DNA of 64,000 nucleotides, from the NCBI GenBank assembly GCA_029891385.1, contig CM057224.1, positions 28,475,005-28,539,004 of the forward strand, in the 5' to 3' direction. This document shows, one piece after another, positions 1-11,089 of the stretch (the stretch's first letter is position 1; the number at the start of each line of letters is the position of its first letter). The notes beneath the pieces are model-generated. The model was not told where the DNA came from and made no database searches. It was given only the letters and a program-made list of their open reading frames with translations. The position numbers and the translations under genes are program-made. The stretch is from Erythroxylum novogranatense. Its lineage: Eukaryota; Streptophyta; Magnoliopsida; Malpighiales; Erythroxylaceae.

Positions 1-1287
1 AGGGTGCAAAGGGGTTTTAGAAGAAAACCAACATGGATGGTAATTTGATTACCTATAAAGCAATGCTTCGGTTAAAGGATATCGCCGCATAAAAGAGTTG
101 ACTATGATGAAACCTTCACCCGTCAGAAGAATGCTTAAATCCATTCGGATACTCCTAGCCATTGCCACTCATTATGATTATGAGATATGGCAAATGGATG
201 TGAAGATAGCTTTCCTGAGAGGAAATCTACCCGAGGATATGTATGACACAACCTAAGGGCTTCACTTCCATCGATGGCGAAAACGTATGCAAGCTTTAGA
301 AATCCATGTTTGGATTGAAGCAAGCTTCCAGGAGTTGGATTATCCGTTTAGTTGAGTTAATCAAAGAGTTTGATTTCTCACAAAATTCGGATGATCATCA
401 GTGTGTATAAGAAGGTTAATGGGACTGCAATCGTATTCCTTGTGTTGTATGTAGATGACATATCGTTACTCTAAACGATGTCTCTATCTTCGCAATCGCT
501 TAAAATTTGGTTGTCGAAACAATTTGCCTTGAAAGACCTTGGTGAAGCAACTTATATCCTTGGGATATAGATTTATGCAGATAGATCAAAGGTTGCTTGG
601 TCTTTCACAATCATTAGACATAGATGAGATGCTAAAGAGGTTTAGCATGGAACGATGCTATGTCTGAGTTCGATGTATCATATGCTCTAAGTGTTACGAA
701 AGCGATACCAATCGGATCCTGGCGAGGGTCACTAGTGATCATCAAGAATATCCTCAAGTACTTGTGAAGCACTAAGGATGTTTTCGATGTATGGAGATGG
801 AAATCTCCATGTGAGCGAGCATTCAACCGAGATCTAATCGATAAGGATGATTCGAATCACGATCGGGTTATATACATTCACACCAATAGCGTGGCGGTCA
901 ATCGGAAGAATTCCAAACAAGAGAGGATGCTGATTCATCAACCGAGGCAGAGTACATCGCCGCATGAGATGCGCAGGAAAGCGGTTTGATCAAAAGTTCA
1001 TTATCGAACTTGATCTAGTCCCCTAGGCGTGGTGGGCCCATAGGATTGTATTGTGATACAATGGGGCTAGTGCACGAGCAAAGGAACCAAGGTCTTATCG
1101 ACGATCCGAACTCGTGCTTACCGATTCGGAGATCATTAGTCGAGATGATATCCCGATAGAGAATTCCCACACAAAGAAAGTTCATTGCTCCATTGACAAA
1201 GTCATTGTCACAGAGAATTGTGTTTCTCATGGACTCGCTTATGGTATTAGATACTAAGGCGATTGGCTTTAGGTCAAGTGGGAGATT
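1..1287 (+). pseudogene. Copia element A: decayed pol 3' part (RT to RNase H)
   Basis: Three-frame reading on the + strand gives a broken Ty1/copia polyprotein. RT blocks are visible near 100-260 (a copia-type EIWQMDVK stretch), the catalytic YVDD is encoded at 448-459, and a KDLGEATYILG-like block lies near 530-570. RNase H remnants follow: a SGYIFT-like segment near 860-880, TEAEYIAA near 940-965, and a YCDN-like block near 1050. Reading continues to about 1270, just before a purine tract and the LTR. Many stops and frameshifts make this a dead copy, and gag, protease and integrase lie outside the window. The enzyme would have copied element RNA to DNA in virus-like particles. Assignment to copia is firm; the exact lineage is not. 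Confidence 0.85.
1275..1287 (+). other. Polypurine tract of copia A
   Basis: The tract caagtgggagatt sits directly against the TG that opens the 3' LTR. This is the usual copia arrangement for priming plus-strand DNA synthesis. Confidence 0.75.
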
Positions 1288-1295
1288 TGTAAGTA

Positions 1296-1377
1296 CAAGT
1301 CAACTTGTACTACTGATAAGTCGACTTGTTCTTGAAAAGTACCGATAAGTCGACTTGTACATTGCATAAGTCGACTT
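1296..1377 (+). repeat. Four reiterated aagtcgactt palindromes in LTR U3
   Basis: The 10-bp palindrome AAGTCGACTT, or a one-base variant, occurs four times at about 20-30 bp spacing in the first 90 bp of the LTR. Each copy is followed by tgt, ttgt or tatt. Its place at the start of U3 suggests reiterated binding sites, but this is inference. Confidence 0.7.
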
Positions 1378-2623
1378 ATTCAAGGATCGGTCGTTTATAT
1401 GCGCCCTCTAAAGGCAATCCCTTTAACGCTGCTTTTATTCACAAATGTATGCGTCGAATGAATAAATAAAGAAAAGGCATAATTCATTAATTTGATGTTC
1501 ATGAACATTGTTTATGAATTGATTGGATCTTTAATCGTATTAATGAAGTCCATGATATATGACATAACATGAAGGAAATTATGATGTGATCATACTCCCG
1601 AGATTCCTATCATGTGCAATTATGTCGTTGTCAAATTTTCCTAGTCAAAGGATTAATGAGACTGGACATCATTAATCCGGATAGACTAGCACATGTCATA
1701 TTCCTTGATTGGATCAAGCAAAGGATCTCGAAAACTGTAAATATGAGATATTTAGAATTGACATGTGGATGCTTACTAGTGGTAGTAAGTTCATTGATGA
1801 CCGCCATGAGATCATCACATGGATATCTTATCTAGTGTCGTTGATAATCTCATCATAGAATGGTGCAAGTATCCTTGACTTGAGGTACTCGAGGATATCT
1901 TGAATCTTGATCCTGCTTTGACTCCATTCCTTGTTGCCTTCGAGGTAACTCATAGGGTGGTGCTTGGGTGCAACTTGAGGTATTCAAGATAATTGAGTAG
2001 CCAATAAAGGATTCACCACTTCGGATTAGCGAGAAGAGATACCCACGCCTCTCGTCGGGATCATTACCGGAAATCTCTGGCGAGTGAATATGTCATGAAG
2101 AGTGTCTTCATGGACATATAGAGTAATGAGTCCTGGGCGAGATCTGTTATCACTGGGCTAGACTCGGTCTAGTGAGAGTTGACACTTTGACCATACTCAT
2201 AACCAAGTGGGGTATAGGATGGTGAAAGGACTAATTGCACGAATTGTACATGGAAGGTTTCAGTGATCCGGTTCGTGATGAATACATCAAACCGATTACT
2301 TTCCGTCAATCGGGGTCATGATGTGTTGCTAGATACCGCTCATGACTTGCTTCAGATTAATTGTTAATCTAAGTGGCCAACATAACCGGAGCCTAAAGTG
2401 GTCACACGCTTAAGAGTGTTTCGTAAAATCTGTAAAATAGTAATTGGACAGAGTTTCAATTATAGAGAGCATTAGGATTAAATGGTTCCCGATGGGATTG
2501 GGATATGTCCCGATGAGATCGCGACATCAATATTGCTAAGAAAGGTTTAGAGTCGTTTGAAAGATCGGGCCGATAAATGTCGATAGATCCAATTCAGGTT
2601 GACTTGGTCGCTTTAGTAATTAT

Positions 2624-2664
2624 ATATATATATTAATTAAGTAAATAATTAATTAATATATATA
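2624..2664. repeat. AT-rich inverted repeat in copia A LTR
   Basis: Two arms made of tatatata and taattaa words face each other across a short gtaaa loop. The region contains TATA-like sequence and could include the LTR promoter, but nothing proves this. Confidence 0.45.
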
Positions 2665-3217
2665 AATATATAGCCATGTGCACGTTGGATGAAGGAGAAG
2701 AGATAAAGCCATTTGACTTTTCAACTTATTACTTTATTAAGTTAAAGAAATGAATGGCTATTAATCCTCCAAATGTAAGCTTCTTAAGGAAGCATCTTTA
2801 ATGGTTAAAGAAAGACATAAGGAGGCTAAGAATGGGTGATGGTCGAGGTTTTGCTGGAGAAAACAAAGGAAGCTTAAGAGTTGCTTAAGGTGAAATTGAT
2901 TTCATTTCTTCTTCTTCATCGCCATCATCGATTTCTCTCTTCTCTCCAAAGCAAGGTCCAAAGTTTCTTCAAGCTCTCCGGATGTAGGTAGGGTCTAGCA
3001 GCTCTTAATCTGTTCTAGCTATTCCCGGTCAAAGGGTTTGACTCGGTTAGATTTTCTCGATCTCTGCGTGGATCACCTTTAGAGATAGTCTCTATTGGCT
3101 ATTTAGGTTGATGTCTTCATACGGATACCTGGATCCTGGGTTCGGGAAGGTCCCGGGAAAATTTTTTTTGTTTTCCGCTACCTGTACATGTGATGTACCT
3201 CCCGGGATTTTCCTACA

Positions 3218-4808
3218 TATGCATGGATGGAAGGAGAGAGAGGCATCAAATGCATCACTTCTTTCATTAATCACTCATAAAATAGCCAATAAATGAGATT
3301 ATCTTCATTTATCTTTATGATGACTATTTGAAAAGACCATAACCTAAAATTCCATACCCAATTTCGGTTTTTCCAAGAAGAAAGAAGGAAGATGGTCCAT
3401 CTAATGTACATCTTTTATCTTTAATCTAATGAATGAAAATAGGTTACAAGCCAACATTAAAAGACAACCATTAAACCATTTAATGGTAACTTCATAACTC
3501 TATTTAATGATGATTAACCATAATAAAGACCATCTTTATTTAGCATTTTAATGTCAAATGTGTGGTTACACATTTAACCTAGGAATAACCGAAATTGCTA
3601 TCTTCTTCTTAAAAAAAATTGTTTTAATATAATTAATCTAATTAATCACATTAAACCAAAAACCAAGCCCATTACTAAATGTACATTTGGGCTTCTTTAA
3701 TTAGACCTAGACCAAGCCCAAGATTCAATTATGGGCTTCTAATTAACCTCCATTTATATTTCTTACTTAGCTTGATAACCTTCCTTAAAGCTAAGTGGGA
3801 AATCTTATTGGATTTTGATAATTCAAGCTCCAATAAGCCCAGAATTAATTCAATCTCATTGGAATTAATTCTAGCTTATTAACTAAATGTCATTCCACTA
3901 AAGACAATTAGTTGAACTCTTGAATTGTTAAATATTATGAGAATATGTCCAATTGTAAACCCTATTTAGAACCTTATTATAGCCATCTCGCACAACAAAG
4001 GTAAAATTACCGCTTTTGCCCTTATGTTGGTTTTTCCTTCTAGATCTCTCATTTTACTTTATATGGTGATTAACACATAAGATCTCATCTCAAGTGTTAA
4101 GACTTGATGGGTAGCTAGTCCATCAAGTAATCGGCGCCAGATTAATCACCAAATCTCCTTAAAACATCTGAAGAGATGATAACACTATAAACTCTTTATT
4201 CGAGTGAATGTTCCGATACATGTTTCAATTAATAATTCCAACATGCAGACCTCGGATTAATACTCAGTAAAATCCATTCCGATCATATCAAGAATTATAA
4301 TGAAACATATATGAGTTCACCACTCATCAAGATTATGGTTCATAATAGCGAATGCTTAAGTTGTATGTTTTAAGATTAAAGTAACGACCCACTTTATTCT
4401 TGAAAACATACTTGATTCTAGATTCATTTAATAGTGCCATTATCGATAGTCAACTACTATCATGATATGAAACTCATCATTCCTCAAGTACACTCCTTTA
4501 CTTATATGGAGATAAATCGCAACACTACGCCTAAACCATAATCAAGACCAACTTGATTATTCAATCGTGAATCAATTAATTCAGATTCTAATAATATATA
4601 TGTTTCCATACATCTCTATGTATATATATATTACTTACAAAAGAATCTTGGTACCTTATGACCAGATATATAATGCTCATACAGATAAAACCAAACTCTT
4701 TTGTTTTATTAATAATAAATATTTTCATTACAAAATCAGAATCAAGAAGATAAAGTTACATGTAAATACACTTGCTTTCCAGGGTACTATATTTACATAA
4801 CTCCAACA
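3218..4808 (-). repeat. 3' LTR of copia B copy 1 (truncated by copia A)
   Basis: On the - strand the LTR opens TGTTGGAG at 4808, right after the tract aagtgggagat. It matches the B2 LTR closely over 32165-32319 and 35445-36875. The distal part, roughly 500 bp, lies beyond copia A outside the window. Relative to B2 it lacks the solo gypsy LTR at 32320, so that insertion is specific to B2. ORFs inside (for example 3679-3882) are chance. Confidence 0.85.
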
Positions 4809-5395
4809 ATCTCCCACTTGCCCTAAAGCAAGTTTGACATATCCCTCATTCCCATCCCTTTTAGGTGACCCTCAAAGCTCTTTTGAGTCAATTTCTTTGT
4901 GAACGGATCAACAAGGTTTTGCTCGGTGGGAATCTTTACCACATTCACTTCTCCACGTTGTATTATCTCCCTTATAAGATGATACTTTCGCTCAATTTGT
5001 TTGGCAGCTTTGTGGTTCTGAGGTTCTTTAGAATTAGCCACTGCCCCACTATTATCACAATAAAGTGTAATGGCTTTTTCCGCCTTTAGAACTACCTCTA
5101 AATCATTTAGGAACTTCCGAGCCGATCGCTTCCTTTCACGCTTCACAAGAAAGAACATACTCAACCTCTATAGTTGAATCGATGTACAAGATTGCTTGAC
5201 ACTCCTCCAAACTATGGCTCTACCTCTTAAAGTAAATATAGAACCAGAAGTTGATTTCCTTGAATCAACATCTGATTGGAAATCAGAATCCATATATCCT
5301 GTCGGAATAAGATTACTTCCAGAGTAAACAAGCGTTAAGTTCTTCGTCCTACGAAGATACTTAAGTATACACTTAACCGCAGTCCAATGTTCCAT
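4809..5395 (-). pseudogene. Copia B1 RNase H domain
   Basis: Two open pieces, 4823-5164 and 5168-5395, read as the copia RNase H in order on the - strand. The N-terminal part has GYMDSDFQSDVDSRKSTSG, with the first catalytic Asp region, followed by a WRSVKQ block. The C-terminal part has YCDNSGAVANSKEP and a HLIREIIQRGEV block and ends DPFTKKL...MRDMSNLL followed by a stop. The break near 5165 is a small indel. The domain removes element RNA from the RNA:DNA hybrid. The stop lies close to the polypurine tract, as is normal for copia pol. Tork/Angela-type lineage is suggested by the wording of these blocks. Confidence 0.85.
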
Positions 5396-6391
5396 TCCTG
5401 GATTGGACTGAAATCGCTACCGGTCCCATCGCGTAATGTATATCCATCTATCGCACAACATTGCATACATCAAACTACCAACTAAAAGCATATGGAATGT
5501 TACGTCGCTCAACCTCCTCTTGGGTTTTAGGTGCTTGTTCTTTTGAAAGTTTGATTCCATGTCTAGTAGGAGTAAAACCCCTATTGGAATCTTGCATGGT
5601 GAACTTATTGAGCATATTCTTAATGTAGGTTAGTTGAGACAAAGCTATCTGCTTGTTCTTTCAATCCTTTATAAGTTTGATCCCTAGAACATAGGTAGCC
5701 TCTCCCAAATCCTTCATTGAAAATCGCTCATTCACCATCCTTAACCGCAGATAACATTCCCACCTCATTCCCAATGAGCGTAATGTCATCAACATACTGA
5801 GATTAGGAAAGTAACCTTACCTTCTTGTATTCTTTTATAAACACAAGGCTCATTTAGGTTTTGATGAACCCATAGGTTTTGATAGCCTTATCAAACCTAA
5901 TGTTCCAAGACCTAGATGCTTGCTTAAGTCCATAAATGGACCTTTGCAACTTACAAACCTTATGCTCATTACACGCTCAATGAATCCTTCCGGGCCATAT
6001 AAATGGTCTCCTCAAGATCCCCATTAAGAAATGCAGTCTTGACATCCATTTGCCATATTTCATAATCGAAATAGGCTGCTATGGCCAAAAGAATCCTGAT
6101 GGACTTAAGCATGGCAACCGGAGAAAAAGTCTCCTCATAGTCTATACCCTCCTTTTGAATCTAGTCTTTAGCTACCAATCTAGCTTTAAAGGTCTCTACC
6201 TTTCCATCCGATCCCCTTTTCCTTTTTTAGATCCATTTACACCCTATGGCTTTTAGACTTGGTGGTAGTTCTACAAGGACCCAGACTTCATTAGTATACA
6301 TAGAATCTATTTTCGATTCCATCACCTTGAGCCATTTTCCTGCATCAACGTCATTAATAGCCTGTGTATACGTAATGAGATCTATTTCTTC
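5396..6391 (-). pseudogene. Copia B1 reverse transcriptase domain
   Basis: On the - strand the RT is readable across several frames. The catalytic YVDD is encoded at 5785-5796, an AFLNGDLEE block lies near 6010-6040, and a [11 protein letters not shown] block lies near 6040-6070. Frameshifts and stops are frequent and no long ORF survives. It sits between RNase H and the integrase tail, the order expected for copia. The corresponding B3 region is 46700-47500. Confidence 0.8.
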
Positions 6392-7241
6392 TTAGTCCGA
6401 GATGACAATTAATCCTTCTCCTAAACCCAGATACCTATCTGGCTGTCTCACAACCCTCCCACTACGTTTAGGCACACCTTGATGTTCAGGTTGCACTTCT
6501 GATTCAACTCTTGAATCTATTTCGACATCTTGTTCTGTCATATCCAAAACAACTCTTGGTTTGGATGAAATAGCTAACTCATTTAGTACTACTTCACTTC
6601 TTCCTTTGTGATTTTTCACAAACTCTTCCTCTAAGAATGTTGCATTTGTCGACACAAATACCTTCTTATCATGAGGACTGTAAAAATAGTACCCTCGAGT
6701 TCCCGTAGAATATCCTACAAACAAATATACTTCTGACCTTGGTTCCATCTTTGTGGATTCAGGCTTTAGAACATGGGCTGGGCAGCCTCAAGTCCTCAAA
6801 TGCCTCAATGAAGGCACTCGGCCAGTCCACAACTCCCTAGGTGTTTTAGGCACTGATTTGGATGGAGCAAAGTTAAGAAGATATGTTGCCGTTTATATGA
6901 CATATCCCCATAACGATTCTGGAAGGCTAGCTTAGGACATCATTGATCTTACCATTTTCAATAGAGTTCTATTTCTCCTCTCTGCTACACCATTATGTTG
7001 AGGTGTACGAGGAGCTGACAAATTGGAAACAATTACATTATCAATTAAATATTGTTGAAACTCTCCAGATAAATACTCACCACCTCGATCTGATAGAAGC
7101 TGTTTTAATGGCTTGCCAAGTTGCTTCTCAGCTTCAGCTTTGAATTCTTTGAACTTTTCAAAAGATTCACTCTTTTTATGCATCAAATACAAATAGCCAT
7201 GTCTTGAGTAATCATCTATAAAAATTATGAAATATTCATAA
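6392..7241 (-). pseudogene. Copia B1 integrase core and C-terminal region
   Basis: The open piece 6932-7241 carries the copia integrase core: FIDDYSR (first Asp), LSDRGGEY (second Asp) and PQHNGVAERRNRT (Glu). The piece 6392-6748 is the post-core region, with YLFVGYSTGTRGYYFYSP and a RRSGR/RQPDRY-like tail. Integrase would insert element cDNA into the genome. The first few residues of the open frame up to 7249 come from the inserted solo LTR, so the real copia sequence stops at 7241 and resumes at 10092. Confidence 0.85.
7235..7241. repeat. Target-site duplication, left copy (ttcataa)
   Basis: The sequence ttcataa is repeated at 10092-10098 on the other side of the solo LTR, while B3 has a single copy at the equivalent place (near 48500). 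Five of the seven bases would be the expected gypsy duplication; the extra two may be chance or slippage. Confidence 0.8.
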
Positions 7242-10091
7242 TGTAACATCCCGTTATCGGAGTGACGGGTAGATTGGTAATTTGGATCGGGTTAGGATTT
7301 GGTACAGGCAAAGTGTTGCATTGCACATGCATTACAGTTTCGATAGTCATTGACAAATGATTATTGACTGTATAAGTATATATATATGTACATACATGTA
7401 TGAAAATTCCCGACTTGATTGTGAAATTGGAAATTGGTTATAATTGGTTTATGAAAATTGGATATTTAGTAAGTGTATAATTGGGTTTTGAATATGAAAT
7501 TGGAATGAAATGGATTATAGAGAAAGGGAAATTGGAAATTGAGTATAGGAATGAGCATTTCCTAATTTTGTGAATTTATGAGAATTTTCCAGAATTTTTA
7601 GAGTTTTAGATCCTAATAGGAAAATTTAGCTAAGGACCGATAAATTGGATTCGTGTCCGGATTGATTGGCAATTGATATGAGATAATGTGACATATGATT
7701 TTGGGTTTTATTATTAATGATCATTGCGAAATTGGGAGAAAAATAGAATAAGAATTGGGTGATAGACGTTAAGATTCGGACTTGTGGCAACTAAATTGCC
7801 AAACAAGCCTTTAAAGCTCACATATATATATATATGTTAGCGTTTATTTCATCATCGATGATCGTGGGTGAGCATTTGGCGATTTGGAGTTTCTTGGAGG
7901 ATTCTCAATGGATTGAAGCTTGAATCAAGTAAGTTTATACTTGTTTATGAGTTAAATCGTTTCATTTGATCATTGATTTGAGTAAGAAATTGGTTAGAAA
8001 GTTTGAAAGTTTCGGATGATTAGGGTTTTGTGATTTTCGTTGGTTTTGATTTGGGTTTTTGATAAAAAAAATGGTTTAAATGAGGGATTGAGGCTAGAAA
8101 TGAGTTTAGTGTAGTAAACTAAACTGATTGAGAGTGTTTAGAATGAATTTGGATGAGTTAGATCAGAAAAATCTAAAAAATTTCTGAGTTTCTGTCGCGA
8201 TTTTGCGATCGTGCGCCGTGACGTCGATGAACACGCATGAAAGCGAACCAACCCGATGTCTTGGCGTCATGACGAATTAAAATATTTTAATTTATGCGCC
8301 ATGGCGGGAGGAGGAGGCATAGATACGCATGACGAGCAACGCTCGTCGTCACGACGATGGGATGCGGTTTTGCATGCGGCGATGCCGCTGCGAGGATGCT
8401 TTCCAAAATGAATTTGAGGTTTTGAATTTGGAGAATTTTGGGATTTAAATTGGATTGGTTATGGATCAAAGTGGCACTTGAGAAATAGGAATTTCAATCT
8501 GAAGAAATGAAATTAAAGGATTATAAGATGATTGTTACAAGTAATGAGCTTGAGAATTGATTTTCAAATGAATTGGTTTCTAAATGACTAATTGGAATTT
8601 GGAGACTAAGAATATTGAATTGATAAGAATGGAAATTCGGAATGTAATTATATGATTATTGGAATTGAGTGGTAAACGATTAGTGATTGTGATTCTAATT
8701 GAAAGTGTTATGGATTAGTAAGAGAGTGATCAAATTGAGGAATTCGGGAATTTGATTGGGAATGTCATAACATGTATAGTATTTATCGTATTTGTTAAAT
8801 ATGTATTATTGAATTGATATTGGCTAAAATGGTAATGTGAATTATTTGGATTGACATAGAGGTTCCGATGGATCGACACTCCACGGACGATATTGGGACT
8901 TCCAGGCTGTAGCTCGGAAGTGCAGGTGAGTAACCTAATTGGTTTCTCAACCTTATGTGTTTATTAATTATATGCATTGATTTCCATGAGGAAGCAAGGA
9001 TGGATATATGTAATTGAGTGATTTGATTGATTTGAACCATGGGTGTTGAAATATTGGATTAATGTTATTGAAGTGCAAATGTGAATAAGTATGTAAATGC
9101 ATGAGTAAATTGGATTGTAAATGTGTTAATGAAATGAAATGTAAATGCATAGGAATGAAATACGGACTAAAAGCCCAAGACATTGGAAAATGATTGGAAA
9201 TGCAATAATTGGAAATTGGAAAGTGACATGTGCATTCATGCATAGTAAATGATCCAGATAATAGTAGTTGTGACCGGTGGTACCAGCGTATGCAGAGCCA
9301 CGAGTTGATACAATTATGCGTCCACTTCGGGTTTTCGGGGCACATCATGCCCAATGTATATGATAGAGCTTTAAGCTCAACGCACAGACCTCGGTCCAAC
9401 GATCGATAGAGCCTCGGGCTCACCGCAGGCATATCAAGCCCAACGATTTGAGCCACCGCTCAGCGTAAATGATCGGTATGCAGTCACAACAACGAAACGA
9501 AAATTTAAAGTGTCTCACGGTATTGCATCAGATATGACCGATCGAAATGTAAATTGACCGTGAATGACCGTGAAATGTGAATAAGGAAATTGCATGTGAT
9601 ATTCTTGTAAGTGCTACTTGTGTGTTATGTGTATATGATTGTGAATGCATGAGTTGGGTGAACCATCGATGATGGTTTCTCACCGAGTTCATAAACTCAC
9701 CCAACATTGCATCTATTTTTTCAGAAGTGAAGAGTACCCGTTAGATCAATCGGGAGTATGATCGTTCTAGCAAGAGCAGTATCGGGTCCTGGATCGGTGT
9801 CGTCACACTGCATTAGAGTAGTGAATTGTTTGATGGGCCCTTTTGATTTATGTGTACTTGTATGGTATAACCGAAATTGGTTTATAACTGAAATTGTTTT
9901 GTAATTGCAAATGTTTTGTTATAATTGGGCCAAATCATTATTGTTTCTTTTCAACTGTTTTCGTAAAAAAGAAAAATGTCATATCGAGTTTTAAAAGGTA
10001 GTGATCGTTTAAGACGCCACCCTCGCGAGTCACGGGCTCGGATATCACCATCGATATCGGGTTCGGGTCTCGTCGGGAGTGGGGTGCTACA
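7242..10091 (+). mobile_element. Solo LTR of a gypsy (C/D) family, 2850 bp
   Basis: It starts TGTAACATCCCG and ends GGGGTGCTACA, the same ends as the C, D and 32320 LTRs. It interrupts the copia B integrase and is flanked by ttcataa on both sides. No primer-binding site, polypurine tract or coding sequence is inside, so it is a solo LTR left by LTR-LTR recombination. Contents from left to right are TATA-like runs at 7375-7385 and 7820-7834, a CpG/palindrome-rich segment at 8197-8395, the phased palindrome array at 9366-9461, the aaccatc/gatggtt hairpin at 9661-9677 and a ccgttagatcaatcgg hairpin near 9738. The 162-codon antisense frame at 8968-9456 is not a gene. Confidence 0.92.
9366..9461. 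repeat. Phased palindrome array (solo LTR 1)
   Basis: Successive self-complementary words start at 9366 (GAGCTTTAAGCTC), 9387 (GACCTCGGTC), 9409 (GAGCCTCGGGCTC), 9428 (a GGC/GCC stem) and 9450 (GAGCCACCGCTC), at steps of 19-22 bp. The words differ from each other but each pairs with itself. Confidence 0.75.
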
Positions 10092-10506
10092 TTCATAACC
10101 TCCTCTAGCTTGTACATTCATGGGCCCACACACATCAGTATGTACCAGGTCCAATGTGGATTCATATCTGTTTCCTTTAAAAGGAAATGAGGCTTTGGCC
10201 ATTTTTCCTTCAATACAAGATTCACAGGTGGGTAATGGATCACTATCCAAACCCATAAGGTCCCATCCTTTACTAGCCTGTCAAGTCTTTTCTGATTGAT
10301 ATGACCCATTTTTAAGTGCCACAGATACTTTGAATTAATGCTAGAGATTTTGGATTGTCTTGGTTTTATCAATTCTGTGGTGTTTAGTGAGCCTTTCATA
10401 GTATCTATAAAAAACAATCCCTGTTTAGTTATCGCATCACAAATAAAATCCTTATTCTCATATATTGAAACAACCTTTTCAAAATATAAGGAATAACCAG
10501 ATTTTA
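10092..10506 (-). pseudogene. Copia B1 integrase zinc finger and pre-integrase region
   Basis: This continues the integrase after the solo LTR. Frames on the - strand give LWHLKMGHINQKRLDRL (the two His of the HHCC finger) and LPTCESCIEGKM (the two Cys), followed by a LDLVHTDVCGPM block. One frameshift between them, near 10240, breaks the domain. The 10265-10506 part recurs at 28817-29060. Confidence 0.82.
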
Positions 10507-10740
10507 TTAGACAAAAACAGAAATTATGTTCCTTACAATCATTGGCATATAATAAACATCCTCCAAATATAACCTATGACCACTAGGAAAGTCCAAGATA
10601 ACTACTCCCATTGATTCTATTGAAACATAGGAACCATTTGCTATCTTGACTTGAAACTGGCCTTTTGGTAGTCTTTTCCTTTGTTGGAACCCCTGCAAAG
10701 AATTACAAACATGGTTAGTGGCTCCTGAATCTAATATCTA
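10507..10740 (-). pseudogene. Copia B1 aspartic protease
   Basis: The - strand shows the active-site motif ILDSGATNHVC near 10705-10735, followed by LQGFQQRKRLPKGQFQVK and GVVILDFPSG...YYMPMIVRN in the frame 10507-10698. This is the copia protease that processes the polyprotein. The frame around the active site has a nearby stop. The equivalent in B3 is near 49030-49150. Confidence 0.8.
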
Positions 10741-11089
10741 AGAAGTAGATAAATCTGCCACATTTCTAGTTCCTAACAAACTTAGGAAGCCCATACCTTG
10801 TTTGCTTTTGAGGGACTCTAGGTAGATCGGACGGTTTCTTTTCGATGGCCCATCTCATCACAAAGGAAACACTTTCCTTTGATATTCTCTTTGGCCTTCT
10901 TTTCATGGATTTGGCCTCGACCCTGTTTGGGCCTTTTTTCATTGGACCCTTCTTCTTTTCCTTGCCCTTACCCTTGGCTTAGAAGAAGAAGCTACATTAG
11001 CTTCTGGCCCATGAGCCTTAATATTCAATATCTCCTCCGTGCTCTGGAGGGTATTCATCAACTCACTCAAGGTGTAATCCTTATTGTTG
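10741..11089 (-). pseudogene. Copia B1 gag C-terminal part with zinc knuckle
   Basis: The decayed - strand reading matches the better preserved copy at 29290-29583: a GTRNVADL block, a CCHC-type zinc knuckle and a Lys-rich KGKGK stretch. It stops abruptly at 11089, where the 5' LTR of gypsy C begins (TGTGACATCC). The remainder of this gag is not found directly beyond C; instead a second copy of this same region appears. Confidence 0.8.

Larger units (their letters stand above)
1288..3217 (+). repeat. 3' LTR of copia A
   Basis: The block starts TGTAAGTAC after the polypurine tract and ends CCTACA, giving the expected TGTA...TACA terminal inverted repeat and a length of 1930 bp. Its right flank (tatgc, 3218-3222) rejoins copia B LTR sequence that is found uninterrupted near 32165, which fixes the right border independently. 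The left target duplication lies outside the window. Features inside are four palindromes near the start and an AT-rich inverted repeat at 2624-2664. Short open frames inside (for example 1614-1835) look like chance. Confidence 0.85.

Noticed and set aside
8968..9456. A 162-codon antisense ORF, one of the longest in the window
   Set aside because: It lies wholly within a solo LTR, is not conserved as a frame in the sister LTRs, and shows no known domain.
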